Under the pieces are notes generated by a model that made no database searches, had not been told where the DNA came from, and saw nothing but the letters and a program-made list of their open reading frames with translations. Below are positions 1 to 5,705 of a DNA stretch of 8,214 bases, piece by piece (the stretch's first letter is position 1; each line of letters opens with the position of its first letter). The translations under genes were made by a program, and so were the position numbers. Source of the DNA: Actinomycetes bacterium (GTDB lineage Bacteria > Actinomycetota > Actinomycetes > Propionibacteriales > Propionibacteriaceae); NCBI GenBank assembly GCA_023436925.1, contig JAEZHJ010000028.1:1-8214 (forward strand), given 5' to 3'.

Positions 1-203
1 GCCGGGTGCAGCGACTGCAGCAGCAGCGCGGTCAGGCCGCCCACAAACATCGACGCGTCGGCGTGGACGCGCCAGATCGGGTCGGCGGTGGTGAACCATC
101 GCGGCCCCGGCTTGCCCCAGATCTCCACCGCCCGCTCGGCGGCGTCGCTGCCGGCAACGCGCTCGCGCAGCAGCAGGCCGAGGCTTCGCTGGAGGTCGAT
201 CAT
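1..203 (-). CDS. MpaB/DUF2236-family oxygenase, N-terminal part (runs off left edge)
   Basis: Only the first 67 codons are in the window. The ATG at 203 is preceded by a GGTGGAG ribosome binding site at a good distance. The visible protein starts MIDLQRSLGLLLRERVAGSD and then carries the hallmark N-terminal block of the DUF2236 (PF09995) family: a PRWFTTADPIWRVHADASMF stretch at residues 34-53, followed by GG, an ALLLQ segment and His66-Pro67. The family includes fungal MpaB and the latex-clearing protein Lcp, which are haem-dependent oxygenases. Most actinobacterial members are about 280-300 residues long and have no known substrate. The gene lies 87 bases downstream of the choloylglycine hydrolase on the same strand, so cotranscription is possible. 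The family call rests on this N-terminal block alone; haem ligation and substrate cannot be judged from the visible part. Confidence 0.82.
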   Translation of the reverse strand, partial: MIDLQRSLGLLLRERVAGSDAAERAVEIWGKPGPRWFTTADPIWRVHADASMFVGGLTALLLQSLHP

Positions 204-218
204 CGCGACGCTCCACCG

Positions 219-253
219 GGGCAGATCGGGTCGTTCATCTCCCCAGTCTGCCC
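219..253 (-). terminator. Inverted repeat between the amidase and the MpaB-like gene
   Basis: GGGCAGA at 219-225 pairs perfectly with TCTGCCC at 247-253 around a 21-base loop. The repeat fills most of the 87-base gap and ends one base from the MpaB-like gene's ribosome binding site (211-217). There is no T-run, so it could be a weak terminator, an attenuator or an operator. The pairing is seen directly; the function is inferred. Confidence 0.3.
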
Positions 254-290
254 GGCCACCGAAACCCGGCCTGCGGCGCTACTGTCCGGC

Positions 291-1265
291 TCAGTTCTGC
301 ATGTTGAACTGTTGGCCCTTGACCAGGGGGTAGAGGGCCAGCGAGCTGCCGTCCAGATCCTCCTTGTGCATGTCGACCCCGGTGACCTGGCTGTTCTCGT
401 AGGTCGTGTAGTAGTAAATCCCCTTGTCGGTGTTGCAGCACGAGGAGTAGATCGTGTACTCGAACTTGCCGGGGGAGACCTCGACCAGCCCGCGCTGCTG
501 GGCCACCGAGCCGAGAATCTGGAGGAACTGGCTGACCGACTCCGACTCCGAATCACCCGAGATCGAGTTGAGTTTGGTGAAGACGGCCTTCACGAACCGC
601 GAGGACGAGGACAGGTCGCCGGGCAGCCCGAACCCGCCCATGCCGCGGCTGTAGACCTCGAACGGCACCTTGTCGGAGAAGTTCGGCTGGGGCGGCTGGG
701 TCGACACGTTCATGTAGTTGTTGAGCCCGAAGAACTGAATCGGCCACTGCGGGTTGTTGGTGAGGACGCCGACGGGGTTGTCGTACACCATCAGCCCTTC
801 CTTGACGCTCTCCACGGTGATCGACTCGTTGCGGTCCGAGATCATCCAGTGCAACGGGGAGAGCGGGAAGGCCTCACTGAACGAGATGTTGACCAGGCTC
901 ACCGACTCCAGCGCAGCCTTCACCTGCGCGACGGTCTCGAACTGGCCGAGCACCCAGGGGATGAACTCGAACGGGGTGACGTTGGTCTTGCCCTCGGCCT
1001 CGGGCTTGTAGTCGCAATTGTCCGGGAAGTTGAGCCCGGCCATGCTGAGCCCCTTCTCGTTGGTCGCGTCGTAGTAGAGGGGGTAGTTGTCGACCACGGT
1101 CGCCATGCCGATGATCGCGTGGTGGGTGTCCATCGTCGGCAGCTTGCGGAAGGTGAACGGGAAGTTCCGCGGCGTGACCGTCACGGTCTCGTTGTAGGAG
1201 AACTCCAGGTCAAGGTTCCGGCCGAAGTAATGATCTTTGGTGGTGTAGTTGGCTCCGGTGCACAT
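291..1265 (-). CDS. Choloylglycine hydrolase family protein (bile salt hydrolase / penicillin V acylase-like amidase)
   Basis: A 324-residue Ntn hydrolase of normal full length for linear amide C-N hydrolases (CGH, PF02275). Removing Met1 would expose Cys2, the nucleophile, in the MCTG start. Family positions are present: Arg16 and Asp19 in GRNLD, Asn79 in MAGLNFP, the LTNNP motif with Asn170/171, and Arg223 in a GLPGDLSSSSRFV block. An Asn at the position of residue 79 and the GLPGDLSS..SRF block resemble Gram-positive bile salt hydrolases more than penicillin V acylases. No signal peptide is visible, so it should be cytoplasmic. The start is well supported: GGAGG lies six bases before the ATG. 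The protein is rich in Asn, Tyr and Phe, which lowers local GC, but the codons still end mostly in C. Family membership is very likely; the true substrate (conjugated bile acid, beta-lactam, N-acyl homoserine lactone or another amide) is not decidable here. Confidence 0.93.
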   Translation of the reverse strand: MCTGANYTTKDHYFGRNLDLEFSYNETVTVTPRNFPFTFRKLPTMDTHHAIIGMATVVDNYPLYYDATNEKGLSMAGLNFPDNCDYKPEAEGKTNVTPFEFIPWVLGQFETVAQVKAALESVSLVNISFSEAFPLSPLHWMISDRNESITVESVKEGLMVYDNPVGVLTNNPQWPIQFFGLNNYMNVSTQPPQPNFSDKVPFEVYSRGMGGFGLPGDLSSSSRFVKAVFTKLNSISGDSESESVSQFLQILGSVAQQRGLVEVSPGKFEYTIYSSCCNTDKGIYYYTTYENSQVTGVDMHKEDLDGSSLALYPLVKGQQFNMQN

Positions 1266-1298
1266 CTATGGCCTCCGTTGGGATGGTGTCCTGTTTCA

Positions 1299-1304
1299 AC
1301 GTTA
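1299..1304 (-). promoter_or_regulatory. Possible -10 box for the choloylglycine hydrolase gene
   Basis: TAACGT on the minus strand fits the TAnnnT -10 pattern and would start a transcript with a leader of roughly 27 bases containing the GGAGG ribosome binding site. No convincing -35 is seen at the right distance. It is the best candidate in the 112-base gap before the gene. Confidence 0.25.
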
Positions 1305-1327
1305 CGCCGCGGTTTGACACATCCCCA

Positions 1328-1379
1328 GAGCAGTCGGAGGGGCAGGGTTCGGCGCCTCAGGGCTGCCGTCCAACTGCTC
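1328..1379 (-). terminator. Nested inverted repeat just after the GNAT gene
   Basis: GAGCAGT (1328-1334) pairs with ACTGCTC (1373-1379), and inside it GGCAG (1341-1345) pairs with CTGCC (1363-1367). The outer arm overlaps the stop codon of the acetyltransferase. The structure sits where a terminator for that gene is expected but has no U-tract, as is common in high-GC actinobacteria. Both stems are seen; the terminator role is inferred. Confidence 0.4.
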
Positions 1380-1686
1380 AGTCGGCGCGCGACGGGCGGG
1401 CGCCGTAGGTGACACCCAGGTACTCCGGGTGGCGCTCGATCCAGCCCTTGATGAAGGGGCACACCGCCAGCGCCTTGCGGCTGCCGTCGGCGGCCAGTGC
1501 GTCCAGCGCGGAGCGGGCAATGGCGGAACCAACCCCGCGGCCCTCGAAGGCAGGGTCTACCTCGGTGTGGGTGAACACCATCAGCTGATCGGTGAGCTGG
1601 TACTCGGCGTAGCCGGCGAGGCGACCGTCCAGGTGCGCCTCGAAACGGTTGGCACTGCGGTTGTCGGTGATGACGGGCTCGGTCAT
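1378..1686 (-). CDS. Small GNAT-family N-acetyltransferase (PF14542-like)
   Basis: A 102-residue protein of the small GCN5-related acetyltransferase type (Acetyltransf_CG, PF14542, related to YjdJ-like proteins). The core HTEVDPAFEGRGVGSAIA at residues 40-57 is the acetyl-CoA pyrophosphate-binding loop and helix. The C-terminal CPFIKGWIERHPEY at 76-89 is the conserved Cys-Pro-Phe and HPEY signature of this subfamily. The length is usual for the family, which lacks the outer strands of full GNATs. The ATG at 1686 is preceded by AGGAG six bases away, which fixes the start. The frame stays open far upstream, but that stretch is antisense to the MATE gene and not coding. Substrates of this subfamily are mostly unknown. 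It is divergent from the MATE gene with 231 bases between their starts. Confidence 0.9.
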   Translation of the reverse strand: MTEPVITDNRSANRFEAHLDGRLAGYAEYQLTDQLMVFTHTEVDPAFEGRGVGSAIARSALDALAADGSRKALAVCPFIKGWIERHPEYLGVTYGARPSRAD

Positions 1687-1751
1687 GTCGGTCTCCTGTG
1701 GCCGTGCGGGACGCTGCCCCCTCAACGCACGCAGTCCCGGAAAGACTCCCG

Positions 1752-1765
1752 AGCGGCGAGCCGCT
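1752..1765. repeat. Inverted repeat in the GNAT-MATE intergenic region
   Basis: AGCGGC at 1752-1757 and GCCGCT at 1760-1765 form a perfect 6-base inverted repeat around GA. It lies between the two divergent genes and could be an operator half of either promoter; no protein can be assigned. Confidence 0.35.
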
Positions 1766-1776
1766 TCAGCTGACGC

Positions 1777-1802
1777 CTGACCCAAGCCGGTCCGTCGGTC
1801 AG
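1777..1802. promoter_or_regulatory. Inverted repeat touching the MATE -35 region (possible operator)
   Basis: CTGACC at 1777-1782 and GGTCAG at 1797-1802 are perfect inverted arms with a 14-base spacer. The right arm overlaps the candidate -35 of the MATE promoter (1800-1805), which would suit a repressor site. The repeat is seen; the operator role is inferred. Confidence 0.3.
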
Positions 1803-1828
1803 ACAACGGAGTCCGGACGCGATACGCT
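1800..1828 (+). promoter_or_regulatory. Candidate promoter of the MATE transporter gene
   Basis: CAGACA (1800-1805, sharing GACA with the -35 consensus) and TACGCT (1823-1828, TAnnnT type) are separated by 17 bases. Transcription from here would give a leader of about 80 bases ending in the hairpin at the MATE ribosome binding site. Match quality is moderate. Confidence 0.35.
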
Positions 1829-1891
1829 GGTGCGCTGCCCGCTGTCTGTTGGTCACCCCACCGCTGGAGCGAGACGAACCACCCATCTACC

Positions 1892-1907
1892 TCGGGCCGA
1901 GGCCCGA
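1892..1907 (+). promoter_or_regulatory. Hairpin/palindrome abutting the MATE ribosome binding site
   Basis: TCGGGCC (1892-1898), GA, GGCCCGA (1901-1907) is a perfect 7-base inverted repeat. In RNA it could fold as a 6-bp GC-rich stem with a CGAG tetraloop. Its 3' arm runs into the GAAGGA ribosome binding site (1906-1911), and the ATG is at 1918. It could control translation or serve as a repressor site. Confidence 0.4.
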
Positions 1908-1917
1908 AGGACCAGCG

Positions 1918-3309
1918 ATGCCCGGGAACCTGACGGTCGGACGACCCACGCGCGTGATCGTGCTCTTCACGCTGCCGCTGCTGATCGGCAACCTCTTCCA
2001 GCAGTTCTACCAGTTCACCGACGCCGCCGTGGTCGGCCGGATGGTCGGGGTCGACGCGCTCGGGGCGGTCGGCTCCACAGGGTCGCTGACCTTCCTGCTG
2101 CTCGGCTTCACCTTCGGCCTGGCCGCCGGCCTGGCCATCCCGGTGGCCCGCGCCTTCGGGGCCGGCGACCTGCCCGCGATGCGGCGCCACGTCGCGATCG
2201 GCGTCCGGGTGGCCGCTGCGGTCGCCGTCCTGCTCACCCTGATCGGGACACTCGGCGCACGGTGGGTGCTCGAGTTGATGCAGACCCCGCCGGAACTCCT
2301 GGCCGACGCGACCACCTTCTTGAAGATCAGCTGCCTGGGTGTCCCGGTGGTCATGGCCTTCAACTTCCTGGCCGCCGTGATTCGTGCGCTGGGCGACAGC
2401 CGGACGCCGCTGGTCTTCCTGGTCATCTCCTGCCTGCTCAACGCGGGACTGGTCGTGCTCTTCGTCGGGCCGTTCGACATGGGGGTCGCGGGCGCCGCCT
2501 GGGCGACCATGCTGGCCCAGTTCATCTCGGTGCTGCTGTGCGTGTGGCTGGTGGTGCGCCGCATGCCGCAACTGCACCTGCGCCGCGGCGACTGGACCCC
2601 GCTGCCGGGCGAGGTTGCCGAATCGATCGGGCCTGGCCTGACCATGGGCCTGCAGATGTCGGTGATCGCGATCGGTGCGGTCATCCTCCAGGCGGCCGTC
2701 AACGGCCTTGGCCCGGACGCGGTCGCGGCGATGACTGCGGCGATGCGGGTCGACCAGGTGGCGGTGGCGCCGCTCAGCTCGTTCGGGATCGCGCTGAGCA
2801 CCTACGTCGCCCAGAATCGGGGCGCGGGGCAGTGGGCCCGGATCCGGGTCGGGGTGTTCCACACCACCGTGCTGACCTGGGTGCTGGCGCTGGGCCTCGG
2901 CGTGGCGATCATCGCCTTCGGCGAGCAGATCGTCGGCATCTTCGTCGGCCCGGGCGAGAGGACCGTCGTCGAGCTCGCCCACGAGTACCTGCTCGTGCAG
3001 GGGCTGCTGTACCCGATCCTCGCCACCTTGTTCGTGCTCCGCAACGCGATCCAGGGGCTCGGGGCCACGGCCGTCCCCACCGTTGCCGGGTTCATGGAGC
3101 TCGCGCTCCGCGCCGGCGCCGGCCTGGTGCTGGTCGCCCCCCTCGGCTTCCTCGGTGCCGCGCTGGCCGCTCCGCTGGCCTGGATCGGGGCCCTGCTACC
3201 GGTTTTGCCGTCGTGGTTCCTGCGTCGCCGGGCGTTGCTGCGTCAGGAGGCCGAGGAGGCTTCCGCGGGGGCTGTAGAGCCGGTGCTGCCCGCTCTGGCC
3301 CAGGGCTGA
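1918..3309 (+). CDS. MATE family efflux transporter
   Basis: A 463-residue polytopic membrane protein of normal MATE length with two MatE repeats and about 12 hydrophobic segments. The N-terminal motif LPLLIGNLFQQFYQFTDAAV at residues 19-38, followed by VGRMVG, is the first-helix signature of the YoeA/DinF-like MATE branch. A repeat-type GDSRTP lies in the first half, and SFGIALSTYVAQNRGAGQ marks the start of the second half. Such proteins export cationic drugs, metabolites or peptides using Na+ or H+ gradients; this one's substrate is unknown. I chose the ATG at 1918 because GAAGGA precedes it and family proteins start just before the first helix. An in-frame TTG at 1849 would add 23 non-hydrophobic residues and lacks support. 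Regulation is suggested by the inverted repeats upstream, including a hairpin at the ribosome binding site. Confidence 0.94.
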   Translation: MPGNLTVGRPTRVIVLFTLPLLIGNLFQQFYQFTDAAVVGRMVGVDALGAVGSTGSLTFLLLGFTFGLAAGLAIPVARAFGAGDLPAMRRHVAIGVRVAAAVAVLLTLIGTLGARWVLELMQTPPELLADATTFLKISCLGVPVVMAFNFLAAVIRALGDSRTPLVFLVISCLLNAGLVVLFVGPFDMGVAGAAWATMLAQFISVLLCVWLVVRRMPQLHLRRGDWTPLPGEVAESIGPGLTMGLQMSVIAIGAVILQAAVNGLGPDAVAAMTAAMRVDQVAVAPLSSFGIALSTYVAQNRGAGQWARIRVGVFHTTVLTWVLALGLGVAIIAFGEQIVGIFVGPGERTVVELAHEYLLVQGLLYPILATLFVLRNAIQGLGATAVPTVAGFMELALRAGAGLVLVAPLGFLGAALAAPLAWIGALLPVLPSWFLRRRALLRQEAEEASAGAVEPVLPALAQG

Positions 3310-3317
3310 AAGTTCGG

Positions 3318-3334
3318 GCGGGAACACCTCCCGC
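3318..3334 (+). terminator. Hairpin just after the MATE gene
   Basis: GCGGGA (3318-3323) and TCCCGC (3329-3334) form a 6-bp GC-rich stem with a five-base ACACC loop, starting nine bases after the MATE stop codon. No T-run follows. Position and stability suggest a terminator. Confidence 0.45.
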
Positions 3335-3351
3335 GCAGGCGTCCAGGTCCC

Positions 3352-3357
3352 TAGGAT
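3352..3357 (+). promoter_or_regulatory. Candidate -10 box (TAGGAT) for the YdcF-like gene
   Basis: TAGGAT in the context CCCTAGGAT is a typical actinobacterial TAnnnT -10 element. It lies 40 bases before the ATG, downstream of the MATE hairpin. No clear -35 is seen. The same CCCTAGG core occurs before the next gene. Confidence 0.4.
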
Positions 3358-3397
3358 GACGTCCATCATCGACGCGTGACGTGGGGGACGGAGCGAG

Positions 3398-4117
3398 ATG
3401 GTGTGGAGGGGGATTCTCGTCCTGATCGGGGCGGGGCTGACGGCCAACGCCGTGTGGCTGGCTGTGACGTCCAATCTGAACGCCGGAGTGGTGATGCAGC
3501 TCGTCCTGGCGGGCCTGCTGATCGCCTTCGGCGCGTGGCAGCGGCTGTCCAGTTCGCGGTGGGTGAGCCTGCCGGCGATCCTGTTGGCCGCGGTGTTGTT
3601 CATCGTGTCGATCTTCCTGGCCGGCTTCGGCATGGCCGATGACGCCGACTACCGCGAGGACGCCCTGGTGGTGCTCGGTGCCGCGGTGCACGGCGGCACG
3701 GTGTCTCCGTCGCTGGCCCAACGCCTCGACCTGGCCGTCGAGTACCACGAACGGAACCCGGACGCAGTGATCGTGGTGACCGGTGGCCAGGGCCCGCAGG
3801 AGGACCTGCCCGAGGCGGTCGCGGCCCGGGACTACCTGGTCGAGCACGGGGTGCCGGCCCGGTCGATCCTGGTCGAGGACCGCTCGACCTCCACAGCGGA
3901 GAACTTCAGCTTCGCCAAGCAGCTGCTCGACCAGCAGCTGCCGTCCGGCTACCGGATCGCGTTCGTGACCAACGAGTACCACGTGTGGCGTGCCTCCCGG
4001 GCGGCCAGCCGGGCCGGGCTGGACGCGCACCACCTGCACACCGACACCCGCTGGTACCTGTGGCCGTCGAGCTTCCTGCGTGAGAGCGCCGCCGCCGTCT
4101 GGAGCTGGACGGACTGA
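3398..4117 (+). CDS. YdcF/SanA family (DUF218) membrane protein
   Basis: A 239-residue protein with three N-terminal hydrophobic segments (about residues 3-22, 30-48 and 56-78) followed by a DUF218 domain (PF02698) from about residue 88. The domain shows the expected blocks: VVLGA at 91-95, VTGGQG at 127-132 with the following Glu139, the STSTAENFSFAK motif at 163-174, and TNEYHVWRA at 191-199. E. coli relatives (SanA, ElyC, YdcF) are linked to envelope integrity; the biochemical activity of most members is unknown. The start is somewhat uncertain: GGAG lies four bases before the ATG at 3398 and seven before a GTG at 3401, a one-codon difference. It follows the MATE gene by 88 bases with a hairpin and a -10 box between, so it is probably transcribed separately. 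Confidence 0.91.
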   Translation: MVWRGILVLIGAGLTANAVWLAVTSNLNAGVVMQLVLAGLLIAFGAWQRLSSSRWVSLPAILLAAVLFIVSIFLAGFGMADDADYREDALVVLGAAVHGGTVSPSLAQRLDLAVEYHERNPDAVIVVTGGQGPQEDLPEAVAARDYLVEHGVPARSILVEDRSTSTAENFSFAKQLLDQQLPSGYRIAFVTNEYHVWRASRAASRAGLDAHHLHTDTRWYLWPSSFLRESAAAVWSWTD

Positions 4118-4167
4118 AGCGCGCCCCAGGGGCTGACCCTGAGGCTTCCCCGGGGGATCGCTGAAAC

Positions 4168-4185
4168 CGGCCCGGGGCGGGGCCG
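4168..4185 (+). terminator. GC-rich hairpin after the YdcF-like gene
   Basis: CGGCCC (4168-4173) and GGGCCG (4180-4185) form a 6-bp stem with a six-base loop. A second, smaller stem, CAGGG/CCCTG, lies just upstream around 4128-4142. These sit between the YdcF-like stop and the next -10 box, so they may end the first transcript or act as an operator for the second. No T-run is present. Confidence 0.35.
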
Positions 4186-4192
4186 CGCACCC

Positions 4193-4198
4193 TAGGCT
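4193..4198 (+). promoter_or_regulatory. Candidate -10 box (TAGGCT) for the PstS-like fusion gene
   Basis: TAGGCT in CCCTAGGCT would start transcription about 13 bases before the GTG, leaving just enough leader for the GGGAGG ribosome binding site at 4207-4212. No -35 is recognisable; that region is occupied by the hairpin. Confidence 0.4.
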
Positions 4199-4217
4199 CG
4201 CGCCCAGGGAGGTCACG

Positions 4218-5705
4218 GTGAGCGCGACGGGCAGGTACCAACTGAAGTCGGTGCTGGCGGGGTTCCTGCTGGTACCGGTGCTGGCGTCGGTGGTGACGCT
4301 GGTGGTTCACATCTGGGTCCTGTCGGGGCTGGACGCGGGCCCGGTGGTGGACCGGTTCGTGGTGCCCGCCGGGATCGCGTTCACGGTCGCGGGACTGGTC
4401 GCCTTCGGCTGGGCCCGGCACCGGGAACGCCCGGACGACTGGACGCGCGCGCTGCTGCCGGTGCTGGCCGTGCCGGCCTTCTTCGTCGCCGTCTGGCTGG
4501 CCACCTTCCTGGTCACCGGACGCCATTCAGACGCCCTGACCGTCGCAGGCTTCGCCGATGCGCCCTGGCTGGTGGTCACGATCCTCGCCACGCTCTATGG
4601 CGAACCGGCCATGCTGCCCGCCGTCCTGGTCGCTGCCCTGCTCGGCAGCCTGGGCGGCTTCCTGATCGGAGCCCGGCGCCGCCCGCCGACCGGACGCCGC
4701 GGGCTGGCCGTCCTGGTTGCCGCCAGCCTGGTGATGGCCGGAGCGACCGCCGGCGTCGTGGGCGCGCGGGAGTGGCGGACCTACCAGTGGGAGCAGACCC
4801 CGCAGGTCTCTGACGAGGTCGACCTGTGGGAGTACCAGCCGTTCCTGTCCGGCGCCGGGCAGCGCCTCGTCCGCCTCGACGAGGCTCCGTCCCTGCAACT
4901 GGCCGAGGGCTTCCCGACCCTGGACGGCGCCACCGCGCTGTACCCGCTCTACGCGGCGGCCGCCCAGGCCACCTACGTCCTGCCGTCCGACTGGGACGAC
5001 GAGCGGGTGCAGCGGTTCTCCGACGAGCACCTGGCCTGCAGCCGCACCTCGCAGGCCTACGAGAGGCTGGCCGCCGGGGAGGTGGACGGGATCTTCGTCC
5101 TGCAGCCCTCCGCGGAGCAACGCGCGCGGATCGAGGCCACCGGCGGAGAGCTCGACCTCCTCCCGATCGCCCGCGACGCCTTCGTCTTCTTCGTCAACCA
5201 GGACAACCCGGTCGATGGACTCACCTCGGAACAGATCCGGGCGATCTACACCCGCCAGATCACCAACTGGAAGCAGGTCGGCGGGCGTGACGAGGAGATC
5301 CTGCCCTTCCAGCGGCCCGAGGGTTCCGGCAGCCAGACCGCGATGCTCGCGGAGGTGATGGGGGAGGTCGCGATGGCCGAGCCCCTCGAGGAGGAGGTGC
5401 AGGCGATGATGGGCGGGGTGATCAACCAGGTCGCCGACTACCGCAACCTGTCCGGGGCGCTGGGCTACTCCTTCCGCTGGTACGCCACCGAGATGAACGG
5501 CAATCCGGGGATCAAGCTGCTGGCCGTGGACGGGGTCGCGCCGACTCCCGAGCACATCGCGGACGGCAGCTATCCGTTCACGGTCGACCTCAACCTGGCC
5601 ACCACCCGCGCGATGCCGGACGGACTGGCCGCGCTGGCCGACTGGCTGCTCAGCGCCGAAGGCCAGGACCTGGTCGCGCGAGTGGGTTACGTCCCGGTGG
5701 GCTGA
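4218..5705 (+). CDS. Polytopic membrane protein with C-terminal PstS-like phosphate-binding domain
   Basis: A 495-residue fusion. Residues 1-183 hold hydrophobic segments near 12-36, 47-66, 79-100, 116-151 (long, possibly re-entrant) and 162-183. The positive charge pattern (RYQLK, RHRERP, ARRRPPTGRR) places the N-terminus and those loops inside, so residues from 184 on should be outside. From about 232 the protein resembles PBP-like_2/PstS proteins: LDGATALYPLYAAAA (235-249), FVFFVNQDNPVDGLTSEQI (322-340), ITNW (348-351), RPEGSGSQT (366-374, where PstS binds the anion) and SGALGYSFRWY (412-422). The GTG at 4218 has GGGAGG five bases upstream. No pstC, pstA or pstB is adjacent. It may be a phosphate or anion sensor or an uptake accessory; the ligand is not proven. 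It overlaps the converging LacI gene by 19 bases. Confidence 0.88.
   Translation: MSATGRYQLKSVLAGFLLVPVLASVVTLVVHIWVLSGLDAGPVVDRFVVPAGIAFTVAGLVAFGWARHRERPDDWTRALLPVLAVPAFFVAVWLATFLVTGRHSDALTVAGFADAPWLVVTILATLYGEPAMLPAVLVAALLGSLGGFLIGARRRPPTGRRGLAVLVAASLVMAGATAGVVGAREWRTYQWEQTPQVSDEVDLWEYQPFLSGAGQRLVRLDEAPSLQLAEGFPTLDGATALYPLYAAAAQATYVLPSDWDDERVQRFSDEHLACSRTSQAYERLAAGEVDGIFVLQPSAEQRARIEATGGELDLLPIARDAFVFFVNQDNPVDGLTSEQIRAIYTRQITNWKQVGGRDEEILPFQRPEGSGSQTAMLAEVMGEVAMAEPLEEEVQAMMGGVINQVADYRNLSGALGYSFRWYATEMNGNPGIKLLAVDGVAPTPEHIADGSYPFTVDLNLATTRAMPDGLAALADWLLSAEGQDLVARVGYVPVG

Noticed and set aside
200..238. A 12-codon upstream open frame on the minus strand whose TGA overlaps the MpaB-like ATG
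   Set aside because: Its only Shine-Dalgarno-like sequence touches the ATG with no spacing, so translation is doubtful; probably chance.
1314..1319. A perfect TTGACA on the plus strand
   Set aside because: No -10 lies at a suitable distance and the nearest downstream plus-strand gene is about 600 bases away.
6..1412. A 468-codon plus-strand open frame across the left end
   Set aside because: It lies opposite the well-supported amidase and has shadow-frame composition (Val, Asp, Arg, His rich) with no recognisable domain.
1849..1917. TTG at 1849 as the MATE start
   Set aside because: The extra 23 residues are not family-like, would cover the leader hairpin, and the ATG at 1918 has a good ribosome binding site.
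1378..2982. A very long minus-strand open frame continuing upstream of the GNAT start through the MATE gene
   Set aside because: The upstream part is low-complexity, rich in Arg, His, Asp and Gly, and antisense to a clear MATE gene; only 1378-1686 looks like a protein family.
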